In this document: in pieces, positions 55,401-63,309 of the stretch
How positions within the stretch are numbered: the first letter of the stretch is position 1
Layout: the number at the start of each line of letters is the position of its first letter
Assembly (NCBI RefSeq): GCF_900142575.1
Contig: NZ_FRBI01000027.1
Coordinates: forward strand, 1-64,000
Direction of reading: 5' to 3'
Length of the DNA: 64,000 nucleotides
Source of the DNA: Actinacidiphila paucisporea
Lineage (GTDB): Bacteria; Actinomycetota; Actinomycetes; Streptomycetales; Streptomycetaceae
Made by a program: the position numbers and the translations under genes
Notes under the pieces: model-generated
What the model was told of the DNA's origin: nothing
What the model saw: only the letters and a program-made list of their open reading frames with translations
Database searches by the model: none

Positions 55401-58162
55401 CGGCAGCCAATGTCGCCACCGCAGGACAGGCCCCGCGGAACGTTCCGTGCACCACCCTGTCCCTCGACAACGACGCCCGTGCGCTCCTCTACCAGGCACA
55501 CCAACTGGGCGACTGGGTCATCACTATCGACCGGACCCTCGGACTGGAGTACTTCGACCACGCCGGAGAGCACGGCAGGCCCGAGTACGTCATCGACTAC
55601 GCGCCCCCCCTCGACAACGGCCTCGGCCACCAGATCCTGGTGAGCTCCAACTCGGTGGAGGAACTGCGCACCCTGCTCGGACCCACCGCACAGCAGCACG
55701 GCCTAAACGTCGAAGAACGGCACCTCAACACCTTCTTCGACCAACTGCGCCTACTTTCCGGCAACCTCGCCTTCAAACTGGCCTCCACCGCGCCGAACCA
55801 GCGCACCGAGGTCCTCGGCCTCTCCCTGGCCCGCCTCTACCTCGACTACCAGGACGCCCTCCACAACCAGATCGTCGTCCCCCTAGACGCACATCCCGAG
55901 CTCTACGCAGAGGTACGGCGCCAGGCCAGAGAACTCGGCGACTCCCTGTCCTTCCAGCGCAGCGACCTGGCGCTCTTCCACCTCGACGCCGAACGGCGAA
56001 CCGTCACCTGCCGTCTCGTCGAGGTGAAGTGCTCCACCGCACTAGACGACGTCAGCGCCTATCAGCGGCTCAAGACCAAGGTCACCCAGCAGCTGGCCCG
56101 CAGCGAAGCTGTCCTCACCGAGTCCTTCGACCCACAGCACACTGCTCCGGACCGTGTCGACCGGCCGATCAAGAACCTCACCTTCGGCTCCATGCTCCGC
56201 TTCTACCTGGAGCGGGCAGCCCGCCACGGCACCATGGGTCGCGCCCCAAGGGCCGCGGCGCACGCACTGCTCGACAGCCTCGACGACGGCTACCGCCTCC
56301 GCTTCACCCGCAGCGGCCTGATCTTCGACCTCGCCCGTGGCGGAACCGACCGGGAAACCGAAGACGGATTCGAGTTCCACCGTATCGGCAGCGACCTGAT
56401 CACCGAGCTGATCAACGCGATTCCGACCGTACGGCCGGGCCTGCTCGTGTCTGACGACGAGTCCGCCGGCGTACCGCCCCAGGACGGCCCAGAGGCCGAC
56501 GGCGAGGCCACAGCACCCACCCTGGCACTGGTACAGCTGGCGGTACCGAAGATCACCGACGCCAAATTCCGCGCTCCCCACGCCAAGCACGCCCAGGAGG
56601 CAAGTGACATCCCGCCACCCCAGGGACAGGCAGCGGTCACTCCGGTGACAGCCGAAGGCCAGCAAGCGGCGCACCTGGACGACGCCGGCACCTCACCCCC
56701 GTCACCCGAGCAGGCGGGCTCGCCCTACCCGGATGCGCCCGTGCAGGAGGCATCAGAACAGCCGGATTCGGTACCACAGGGTCCTCTACCGCCCGCTCAG
56801 GCTTCCCCAGAGCCGCCTCAAGGTCCGCCGGTCGACCCCGGACCCGATGGCCGTGAAGAAAAGCCCCGGACCGTCACGATGTTCGACCCGCGTGGCGTCC
56901 AAGACGCCCCGACCAGCGATACGCGACCCGCACAGGCGGCCCCCGCCCACACTGCCGGATGCCCCCCGGAGGTCTTCCTCGGTGTTACCCGTCCCTCGCC
57001 GCAGCACGGCGTACTCGGTGAAGTAGCGGGCCGGAAGATTGCGCTCGACCTCTATGAGACGCACACAATCAGCCTGTTCGGTGTGCAGGGCAGCGGCAAG
57101 AGCTACACCCTGGGCGGCATTATCGAGGCGGCCTCGCTTCCGGCCCCGCCCATCAACGAGCTACCCCACCCGCTGGCGACCGTGGTCTTCCACTACAGCG
57201 GGACTATGGGCTACGCCCCGGAGTTCACCTCAATGGCGCGGCCCAACGAGGACCAGGCGCAACTGGAGGTCCTCAAGGAGCGTTACGGGGCCGAACCGCA
57301 CCCCCTTACGGATGTCCTGCTCCTCGCTCCGACCGGTCAGGTAGCCGACCGGCAACGTGAATTCCCGGGCATCGACGTCCAGCCGCTGGCCTTTTCGTCC
57401 GGCGAACTCCAGGCAGCCCAGTGGCGCTTCCTCATGGGGGCGGTGGGCAATCAGTCGACCTACATCCGTCAGCTGACCCGCATCATGCGCACGAACCGGA
57501 CCAACCTGACCCTGGAAGTCATCCGGCAGGGGGTGGCCGACTCCGGCATGCCCGACCACGTCAAGCAGCTGGCACAGGAGCGCCTCAATCTCGCCGAGGA
57601 CTACATCGACGACAACGTTCGCCTCACCGATCTCATCCGCCCCGGCCGTCTGATCATCGTCGATCTCCGTGACGAGTACATCGAGAAGGACGAGGCTCTC
57701 GGTCTGTTCGTCGTCCTGATGCAGCTCTTCGCCGAAGCACGGAGCGGCCACGGACACTTCAACAAGCTGGTGGTATTCGACGAGGCGCACAAGTACATCG
57801 ACAGCCCGGACCTGGTGGCAGGGCTGGTCGAGTCGGTCCGAGAGATGCGACACAAGGGCATGAGCATCCTGGTGGCCAGCCAGGACCCGCCCTCGGTGCC
57901 GATCTCCCTAATCGAACTCTCCGACCACGTCATCCTGCACAAGTTCACCTCCCCTGCGTGGCTCAAACACCTACAGAAGGCCAATGCCGCGCTCTCGACC
58001 CTCAGTTCCGACCAGATGTCGCGGTTGCAGCCGGGCGAGGCATACGTGTGGGCCAGCAAGGCCACCGACCCGGCGTTCACTCACGGGGCCGTACGGATCC
58101 GATGCCGCCCGCGCGTGACCAAGCACGGTGGGGCAACCAAGACGGCCGGCGGAGGACAATAG
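52478..58162 (+). CDS. Giant protein with PD-(D/E)XK motif and HerA-like ATPase (MAD8-like)
   Basis: This 1894-residue protein has an N-terminal ~1100 residues that show no familiar domain. At about 1160-1185, RSDLALFHLD followed by CRLVEVKCS gives a PD-(D/E)XK nuclease pattern (D1163, E-V-K near 1181). A P/E/Q-rich low-complexity linker covers about 1350-1490. The C terminus is a HerA/FtsK-like ATPase: Walker A GVQGSGKSYTLGG (1535), Walker B KLVVFDEAHKYID (about 1765), sensor LVASQDPPSVP and a distal EAYVWASK strand. It is the last coupled gene of the operon (ATGA overlap). DNA translocation coupled to cleavage is the likely activity, held in check by host methylation. Confidence 0.9.
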   Translation: MSVTGLAEISPKDLREALEDVLVPRLAKLVGERSAGHCMRVTEVEAELAAPLVRRLRGALGPDATVCLLGTADDLATDRPFHDVAVTSTKLVELRNRTEGEGILPGPLLVFVPPGTRVSAEDSFGIATFEEVPLGDAYSRLAEHLLDQVPDRLRPGVDELLTTLRDHSGHPMSDRTVATYLLTLQVNAYREQVAGAAAFHFGLVPDFDLFTDPTLVKERVARNAALVDKLTASNRSERQRVLDLGLSDTDFAFRLAGFATRCGLEDPVAWTRRIVVDRENWGLSFGNWRIDERQRATISVDVAELGLPAAGDSPEELAANPALQAMVGQPYLLAGEKGVRELTARFTVQPSPLKVEGLERFRVEIVSESGDPVGRIAHVSKGTRAKPEYKAPLRRLNKIDWEEGWHYVRVTPLDASEEALDIAPAAHGLPGGESERFYVIPNAESEEPPERSAGRYDGVIQTLRALQFDALAAGEDPGRVALTDIRWKPATPRSPLRILNARVHTAGSAEIRLAPLLVQIQQDLLARSEDTSLRRLVLHPDGTAEMPAGADDDLRNALSGRAAEAYDVFLDARRAYFTVLGGHADEGTEPSQLLVSEATDFERVREDLAGYAEAYAELVAAQSLQAERADDGSRGTALTALARIQQVDCAAVTLADGLGRRDTVLLVSPTHPLRALWLATWSALGQEWTGRLAGEEKRRVIAVRDSFWEALSPLGFPFAVPRQDGRLMVAADNLTPYWGAYLPSETADPRGLLGQLSEALHLPAAGPRAAGEVGGLSGKPLADRIERYVRLHPYVHTLVMNVVNAGRGEIVADALLELQRRASTRDLTYDIRLCATNPEAPETGAALGELLSAQNQIAPAEAEAFLHTVGAARQAKLVYSVRSIEEFNGPAGGIDAHLTVLIDAFGGEQHSSVARRDTAHAPVHGLVQTTSSLYEDSEQQIVWRTLPRFGTALPTEDADDLATLLSRLPSLLAGAAANVATAGQAPRNVPCTTLSLDNDARALLYQAHQLGDWVITIDRTLGLEYFDHAGEHGRPEYVIDYAPPLDNGLGHQILVSSNSVEELRTLLGPTAQQHGLNVEERHLNTFFDQLRLLSGNLAFKLASTAPNQRTEVLGLSLARLYLDYQDALHNQIVVPLDAHPELYAEVRRQARELGDSLSFQRSDLALFHLDAERRTVTCRLVEVKCSTALDDVSAYQRLKTKVTQQLARSEAVLTESFDPQHTAPDRVDRPIKNLTFGSMLRFYLERAARHGTMGRAPRAAAHALLDSLDDGYRLRFTRSGLIFDLARGGTDRETEDGFEFHRIGSDLITELINAIPTVRPGLLVSDDESAGVPPQDGPEADGEATAPTLALVQLAVPKITDAKFRAPHAKHAQEASDIPPPQGQAAVTPVTAEGQQAAHLDDAGTSPPSPEQAGSPYPDAPVQEASEQPDSVPQGPLPPAQASPEPPQGPPVDPGPDGREEKPRTVTMFDPRGVQDAPTSDTRPAQAAPAHTAGCPPEVFLGVTRPSPQHGVLGEVAGRKIALDLYETHTISLFGVQGSGKSYTLGGIIEAASLPAPPINELPHPLATVVFHYSGTMGYAPEFTSMARPNEDQAQLEVLKERYGAEPHPLTDVLLLAPTGQVADRQREFPGIDVQPLAFSSGELQAAQWRFLMGAVGNQSTYIRQLTRIMRTNRTNLTLEVIRQGVADSGMPDHVKQLAQERLNLAEDYIDDNVRLTDLIRPGRLIIVDLRDEYIEKDEALGLFVVLMQLFAEARSGHGHFNKLVVFDEAHKYIDSPDLVAGLVESVREMRHKGMSILVASQDPPSVPISLIELSDHVILHKFTSPAWLKHLQKANAALSTLSSDQMSRLQPGEAYVWASKATDPAFTHGAVRIRCRPRVTKHGGATKTAGGGQ

Positions 58163-58224
58163 TCGACCTCAGCCACAGGAAGAAACCGAAGCACCGCATT
58201 TCGCCTCATCCGCCAGCGGGAAGC

Positions 58225-58437
58225 ATGTCGCACAGCACGTCCGGAGAGCTCACGGCCCAGCGAGAAAAGTGGTTCCGCGAGATCCCAAAAGGGCTGCTGT
58301 GGCACGTGAGGGATGTTCCCGCGCCAGGCAAGAACCGTATGCGCGACGATCTTGGCGAGCCCAGGCTCATCGGCTCGATGCTCGTTGCGCGGATCGCCGT
58401 CCAGCTCGCCCAGGGTGAGAACACGTGTCCTTCCTGA
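58225..58437 (+). CDS. Short protein truncated at an att-arm boundary
   Basis: ATG 58225 follows GGGAAGC and opens a 70-residue frame (MSHSTSGELTAQREKWFREI, GLLWHVRDVPAPGKNRM, GSMLVARIAVQLAQGE). It reads like the N-terminal part of a real gene and then ends within three codons of the repeated arm sequence CCTGATCAGAG. It may be a gene cut short by insertion or deletion at the element end. It lies 62 bp after the island's last gene on the same strand. Confidence 0.5.
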   Translation: MSHSTSGELTAQREKWFREIPKGLLWHVRDVPAPGKNRMRDDLGEPRLIGSMLVARIAVQLAQGENTCPS

Positions 58438-58504
58438 TCAGAGCCGGTATGAGCAGCTGGGCCATGAGACCCTGTGCTGCCTCGTCCAAAGGCGTCCGGC
58501 CGCA
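58433..58504. repeat. att right-arm sequence without tRNA core
   Basis: CCTGATCAGAG, then CCCTGTGCTGCCTCGTCC and AAAGGCGTCCGGCC, closely match the arm right of att copy 1 (9130-9198), with a short gap. No tRNA-Thr fragment or terminator hairpin stands to its left, so this is an arm whose core has been lost. It closes the defence island. Confidence 0.5.
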
Positions 58505-58614
58505 GTCTGACCGCACATGGTCACCCAGACGAGAGCTCCTGCAGTCAGAGCGTCGTTGTCGCGCTCCTACAGCGTGGTCTTCGCGGTGCTGTCCGCGCCC
58601 AGAAGTTGGGTGGC

Positions 58615-58937
58615 TCAGCGACGGCGCAGCGCTGCTCGGACCTCGGCGAAGACTGGATCTGCCAGTCCTGACGTGCAGCCGAGGGTTGCAGTGAAGGCAT
58701 CGGCCTGTTCCCGGGCTTGCGCCGCGGTTCCCTCTGGCAGCGCAAACCTGCCGGCGCTGGCGCCTGCCCGGCCTTGGAGCTGGCCTCGGTCGTCCTGGTA
58801 TCTCTGGTCCACCCGACGCGAAATTCGGCGCGGGCGTCTCGCAGCACCTTCCGGGACACGCTCTCGGCTGTCGGACTCCGCGTGACCTCCAGCCTGAGCA
58901 TCCACATGCCCACGGCGGCCTCGAACGTCATCGGCAT
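58615..58937 (-). pseudogene. Possible frameshifted small gene
   Basis: On the minus strand, a start region (MPMTFEAAVGMWMLRLEVTR to about 58815) looks protein-like in one frame. The tail (LPEGTAAQAREQADAF ... DPVFAEVRAALRR) looks protein-like in another. A single indel near 58815 would join them to about 105 residues. No family was recognised. The evidence is weak. Confidence 0.25.
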
Positions 58938-59100
58938 CTCGGTCAGCATGCGATCGTTGGTCGGGGCGCGCCGTTGACTGACGCGCAGTGGGTGCACCTG
59001 GCCCCCGGATACGGCTAGGCCGAGGACGAAAAAGTGAGGCTTGTCGGTGGGCACCACTACTATCCGGGATGCCTCACGGGACGACGAACGGAGTCAGGGA

Positions 59101-59607
59101 ATGGGCGACGCGAACGAAGCAGCAGTCAAGCGGAGGTTGGGTATCCCGAGCTGGCGGAACTTGTCGAAGGACAAGGTGCTCAAGTTCGCGGCGGCGATGC
59201 CCGAGATGGCCACCGAGGTGCGCCTCAAGCTCATAGAGCAATTCCCCGCCTTCAAGGACCTGGGCAAGGCCGACATCGATGCAGTCACAGAGGCCCACAG
59301 GTCTACTCTCGCAGCCAACGAGAACAGTCAGAACCACTTCTACCAGGCTTCACAGGACCAGCGGGACGCCCTGCAGGCCGACCTCGGTCGGGACGACCTC
59401 AACTGGGCACAGCGGGAGAACCTCCACGACCGCCTAGAACGAAATGTGCAGCGGGTATACGAGAAGGACAGCGAGAGCAAGCAGTTCCTGGGGGCGGGGA
59501 TGAAGGTGGTGGCGGCTGCCGGTGCAGCCGCCCTCGGGCTGGGCGTGGTGTTCGTCGGCGGCAAGATCGCTGGAGCGAGCGAGGACGGTTCCGAGGAAAC
59601 CAAGTAG
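59101..59607 (+). CDS. Hypothetical protein with C-terminal membrane anchor
   Basis: This 168-residue protein starts at ATG 59101, seven bases after GGAG. Residues 1-120 are charged and helical (RRLGIPSWRNLSKDKVLKFA, MPEMATEVRLKLIEQFPAF, a long ENLHDRLERNVQRVYEKD helix). Residues about 130-155 form one membrane segment (AGMKVVAAAGAAALGLGVVF). A soluble helical head and a tail anchor suggest a membrane-associated scaffold. No family was recognised. It precedes the nuclease-like gene by 122 bp and both have ACTATCC-containing leaders. Confidence 0.65.
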   Translation: MGDANEAAVKRRLGIPSWRNLSKDKVLKFAAAMPEMATEVRLKLIEQFPAFKDLGKADIDAVTEAHRSTLAANENSQNHFYQASQDQRDALQADLGRDDLNWAQRENLHDRLERNVQRVYEKDSESKQFLGAGMKVVAAAGAAALGLGVVFVGGKIAGASEDGSEETK

Positions 59608-59729
59608 GGCCCCGGGTCAGCAGGGAACGCCCGCTGGACAGTTACTATCCAGGATCATTGCTGTGTGCGGAATACAGCCTTGCCGGTTTCGATTGGCTTC
59701 CCTGTAGGGCCGACTATGGGGGACTCACG

Positions 59730-60662
59730 GTGACCGACCTGAAACTGTTTCGGCAGACCGCCGATGGACACGATGTTGAGCTGGGCGGCTCCACGGTCGC
59801 GTTGGAGGTAGAGCTTCAGCGGCGGGTTGAGACGAGCATGGAGGTGATGCTCGGCGTCCGTTTCCTCGCGTCGGAGTATCCGACGGGCCGGTGGCACCGG
59901 GGCCGGATCGACACGCTGGGTCTCGATGAGAACAACACCCCGGTGGTAATCGAATTCAAGAAGGGCTCCGACAGCGGGGTCCTCCCGCAGGCCGTCTCGT
60001 ACCTGACCTGGCTGCACTCCGCGCGGTTCGAGTTCGAGGCCCTGGTCAAGGAGAGGCTGGGCTCCGAGGCGGTCGAGTCGATCGACTGGCGAAACCCGCG
60101 GGCTATCTGTATCGCTGCCGGCTTCTCCCACCACGACCGGGTGGCAGTGCTCGACAGCCCCAGGCCCATCGACCTGGTTCGCTACCGCGTCTTCGACGGC
60201 GGCCTGCTGAGCCTGCTGCTGGTCGAGTCCGGAGCCGGATCCGCCACCTCGGTGCCGCCACAGCCGCGGCGTAGAAGAACACCTCTCGGCTCCGGCAACG
60301 AGGGTGAGCTGGCGCTGCCGCAGGCAACCACCGGTCCGGCGCCGGCCTGTCTGCGGGACTTGTACGGCGAGCTGGACGAGGCGCTCACCGCATGGGGCGA
60401 GGTCGAGGTGCGGATGCTGCGGCACTACGTCGCCTACCGGCTGATGGTAAACCGCGCTTCGGTCATCTTCCGTCCGTCGCACGGTGTGATCCTCACCTAC
60501 CTCTCTCTCGACCCGGACACGGTTGTGCTGGAGGAAGGCTTCTCGCGCGATATGCGCGGTATCGGGCACCTGGGGACGGGTGACCTGGAGGTCCGGATCG
60601 CGTCGGCGGCCGACCTGGAGAAGGCGGGGCCGCTGATCCGGCGGGCGTTCGAGGCGGCTTGA
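59730..60662 (+). CDS. PD-(D/E)XK nuclease-like protein with DUF5655-type C terminus
   Basis: This 310-residue protein starts at GTG 59730. Residues about 50-100 hold the nuclease pattern GRIDTLGLDENN and VVIEFKKG (D61, E75, K77) followed by Q85 in LPQAVSYLTWL, as in NucS-like or DUF91 endonucleases. After an R/P linker (about 175-205), the C terminus (LYGELDEALTAWGEVEVRMLRHYVAYR ... LTYLSLDP) matches the DUF5655 domain. These fusions are widespread and poorly studied. Involvement in DNA repair or restriction is inferred from the nuclease core. It is convergent with a DNA methyltransferase gene. Confidence 0.85.
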   Translation: MTDLKLFRQTADGHDVELGGSTVALEVELQRRVETSMEVMLGVRFLASEYPTGRWHRGRIDTLGLDENNTPVVIEFKKGSDSGVLPQAVSYLTWLHSARFEFEALVKERLGSEAVESIDWRNPRAICIAAGFSHHDRVAVLDSPRPIDLVRYRVFDGGLLSLLLVESGAGSATSVPPQPRRRRTPLGSGNEGELALPQATTGPAPACLRDLYGELDEALTAWGEVEVRMLRHYVAYRLMVNRASVIFRPSHGVILTYLSLDPDTVVLEEGFSRDMRGIGHLGTGDLEVRIASAADLEKAGPLIRRAFEAA

Positions 60663-60672
60663 CGGCATGGGG

Positions 60673-60716
60673 AAGGGCGGACGGTGCATCGGGTTTTCGA
60701 TGCACCATCCGCCCTT
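60673..60716. terminator. Bidirectional terminator
   Basis: AAGGGCGGACGGTGCATCG at 60673-60691 pairs with CGATGCACCATCCGCCCTT at 60698-60716 with one mismatch, a 19-bp stem with a 6-base loop. A T run follows on the plus strand and the mirror image serves the minus strand. It lies between the convergent nuclease-like and methyltransferase genes. Confidence 0.9.
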
Positions 60717-60762
60717 TTCTCATTTCTGCAGGTCCGTCGGCCCGGTCTGGTGCCTCTCACGC

Positions 60763-61509
60763 TCACTCCTCCGGTCCGGCCAGGACGAAGTCGTCCTGGG
60801 TCATCTCTGCCTGGAGCCTGCGTTCGGCGACGGCGGCGTAGTGGTCGGACAGTTCGACGCCGATGAAGTGGCGGCCTTCGCGTAGGGCTGCGACTCCGGT
60901 GGAGCCGCTGCCGGTGAACGGGTCGAGGACCGTGCCGTCTTCGGGGCAGATGCGTACGAGTTGCTGCATGACCTCGATCGGCTTCTGGGTGATGTGGACG
61001 CGGTCCTTGCGGGGCTGGGAGGCGATGAAGTAGCCGGGCAGGTACAGGTCCCGGCTGCGGTCGAGGCTGCCCTTGACACCCCAGGTGATGAACTCCGACG
61101 CCTGCTTGAAGCCGCCCTTCCTCGGGCGGCTGGCGGGCTTGATCCAGGGGATCGTGCCCGACCAGGTCCAGCCCGCCATCTGGAGGGCGTCGCTGGTGGT
61201 GGGTTCCTGGCGCCAGTCGGAGAACACCACGGCCACCGCGTGCTCGACCGCGGCCCGGTACGCCTCGGTGAGCAGGTCGGTCAGCCATGACCGGTAGCTG
61301 CGCTGGTCGCGGTTCTCGCCGGGGAACGTCTGCAGGTCGTGCGCGCTGGTGCTGGTGACGTACTTGGCGCGGGCGGTGCGGCCGGTACGGTCGGAGCTGG
61401 TGCGCCCGCCGCTGTTGTACGGCGGGTCGGTGATGACGGCGTGGACGGACTCGTCGGGGATCGTCTTGAGCACCGTGAGGGCATCGCCTCGGTGCAGCGT
61501 GTAGGTCAT
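60763..61509 (-). CDS. Beta-class DNA methyltransferase (N4/N6)
   Basis: This 248-residue enzyme has its catalytic motif IV (TDPPYNSGG, residues about 28-36) near the N terminus and the SAM motif (DPFTGSGST, about 202-210) near the C terminus, which is the beta-class order. HITQKPIEVM precedes the SAM motif as expected. The target-recognition region (about 40-190) includes FPGENRDQRSYRSWL. ATG 61509 follows AGAAAGG. No cognate restriction gene is adjacent on the same strand, so it may be an orphan epigenetic or anti-restriction methylase of the mobile element. Pairing with the convergent nuclease-like gene is possible but unproven. Confidence 0.92.
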   Translation of the reverse strand: MTYTLHRGDALTVLKTIPDESVHAVITDPPYNSGGRTSSDRTGRTARAKYVTSTSAHDLQTFPGENRDQRSYRSWLTDLLTEAYRAAVEHAVAVVFSDWRQEPTTSDALQMAGWTWSGTIPWIKPASRPRKGGFKQASEFITWGVKGSLDRSRDLYLPGYFIASQPRKDRVHITQKPIEVMQQLVRICPEDGTVLDPFTGSGSTGVAALREGRHFIGVELSDHYAAVAERRLQAEMTQDDFVLAGPEE

Positions 61510-62077
61510 GCGCGGGGCCTTTCTGGGCGCGAGAGCTGCCCGCTCCGGGGAATGCCAAGGCGGCCATTCGAAGCGGGGGTTGCGCCGGAGGGTAGCCGCG
61601 AATTACGGACCGTCCTAACGAGACCAGGCCCTCTCCTCGGCCCAGGCGGAGGTCATTTGGTGCGTCCGGATTTCCGGTCTACTGTCTCGCCAAGTCACCG
61701 AGCCGGGGCACCGCCTCACCTTCGTTGACCTGTGCCGATCCGTGTTGCCGAGTCCAAGTAGGCGGCCGGAAAAGCACGTTCGCTTGCCGCTTTCCACATC
61801 TACCGGGGGCCTGTTGTGTATCGCCTGAGATTACGAGCGCGGCTAGCTGCCGCGCATGACCTGAGACCGGCGTCCTGGAGCTACCAACTCCCGTGACACG
61901 GGCCCCGCCCCAGGGGCAGATTCACACCGGCGCGGTGCCGGCGGCTTTGCACGAGAAGCCGGCACCGCGCCTCCTACACCGAGGAGCAGTTGCGATGCAG
62001 CACGCCCTGATACGCCCACGCCCCGCCCCAACCCCACTGCCTGATGGCGCCGTTTGCCCTGGCGGGCGGTGGCGGCG
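61510..62077. other. Non-coding region with a fifth arm-like sequence
   Basis: No gene is supported. Positions 61708-61770 (GGCACCGCCTC, GTTGACCTGTGCCGATCCGT, GAGTCCAAGTAGGCGG) align with the arm at 35314-35400 through mostly transition differences. This suggests another old element boundary just before the conjugation genes. No tRNA fragment is attached. Confidence 0.45.
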
Positions 62078-63223
62078 ATGAAGAAGACCGCTGGAGCCGT
62101 CGTCGGCCTGGCCGCTGCCGGTCCGCTCCTGCTGGCCGTTCCCCTGCTCGGCATCACCGCCGGGAGCACGGCGGCCTCGTGTTCCACCGGCGGTGCACAG
62201 GCTGTGGACAACGCAGCGGTCGCCGCACAGGTGAAGGCCATTCTGGACGGCAGCAGCACCGGCACCGTCACCGTTTCGGGCCTGGGCAACCCGGCCGAGC
62301 AGGTGCCCAACGCCAAGACCATCGTTGCCACCGGTATGGCCATGGGCATCCCCGCCCGCGGGCAGATCGTGGCGCTGGCCACCTCGCTCCAGGAAAGCGG
62401 CCTGCGCAACCCCACCTACGGTGACCGTGATTCGCTGGGACTGTTCCAGCAGCGGCCGTCGGAGGGCTGGGGTACCGCGATCGAGATCCTCGACCCGGTC
62501 CACGCCTCCACGAAGTTCTACGAGGCGCTGGAGCAGGTCTCCGGCTGGCAGTCGCTGTCGGTCGCCCAGGCCGCCCAGGCGGTGCAGAAGTCGGCCCTCC
62601 CCGACGCCTACGCGAAGTGGGATCCGCTGGCGACCGCCCTGCGGAAAGCACTGGAACCGCTGCTGGCACCGACCGGCAGTGCCACGCCGACTCCCACCCC
62701 GTCGGGCTCCGTTACCGCCAGCCCCGTGCATTCGGGTGTCGGAGGCAGCTGTGCGCCGGGTACGGACGGTACCGACTTCGGGGTCATCCCGCCGGGTTCG
62801 GTGCCGGCCGGGTACACGATCCCGGCTGATGCTCCCGCGGCGGTGCAGACCGCGATCCGCTGGGCGCTCGGTCAGCTCGGTACCGACTACCAGTGGGGCG
62901 GGTCCTGCACCGACTCCCACGGCCAGGATCCGATGGGCAAGTGCGACTGCTCCTCGCTGATGCAGCAGTCGTACAGGGCCGCCGGGGTCACCCTCTCACG
63001 GACGACGTACACACAGGTCAAGGAGGGCACCGCGGTCTCCGTGGACGCTTTGGCGCCTGGCGACCTGGTCTTCACCGGCGGCACGGCCACCGACCCCGAA
63101 CACGTCGGGATGGTCATCGGCTCCGGGCTGATCGTCAACGCCCCACACACCGGCGCCGTGGTGGACATCAACACCCTCGCCGACTGGAAGCCGCTCATCG
63201 TCGCGGCCCGCCGAGTCGTCTGA
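62078..63223 (+). CDS. Bifunctional lysozyme-like / NlpC-P60 (C40) cell-wall hydrolase of a conjugation cluster
   Basis: This 381-residue exported protein has an N-terminal hydrophobic segment (AGAVVGLAAAGPLLLAVPLL). A transglycosylase-like domain follows (about 75-185; catalytic-type E106 in SLQESGL, then SLGLFQQRPSEGWG). A P/T/S linker leads to an NlpC/P60 peptidase (about 250-381; C291 in CDCSSLMQQ, H342 in DPEHVGMVIG, H357 in NAPHTG). Such two-domain hydrolases open the wall for actinomycete integrative conjugative elements. The small membrane protein and the next gene follow closely on the same strand. ATG 62078 is chosen over an upstream ATG at 62054. Confidence 0.92.
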   Translation: MKKTAGAVVGLAAAGPLLLAVPLLGITAGSTAASCSTGGAQAVDNAAVAAQVKAILDGSSTGTVTVSGLGNPAEQVPNAKTIVATGMAMGIPARGQIVALATSLQESGLRNPTYGDRDSLGLFQQRPSEGWGTAIEILDPVHASTKFYEALEQVSGWQSLSVAQAAQAVQKSALPDAYAKWDPLATALRKALEPLLAPTGSATPTPTPSGSVTASPVHSGVGGSCAPGTDGTDFGVIPPGSVPAGYTIPADAPAAVQTAIRWALGQLGTDYQWGGSCTDSHGQDPMGKCDCSSLMQQSYRAAGVTLSRTTYTQVKEGTAVSVDALAPGDLVFTGGTATDPEHVGMVIGSGLIVNAPHTGAVVDINTLADWKPLIVAARRVV

Positions 63224-63309
63224 CCGGCGCTTCCCCCTCCCCCTCTTCTTCTCCGCGCCGCGGCTGCGCCCCGTCGAGCTGTGGCCCATAAATCGAACTG
63301 GAGTTCCCC

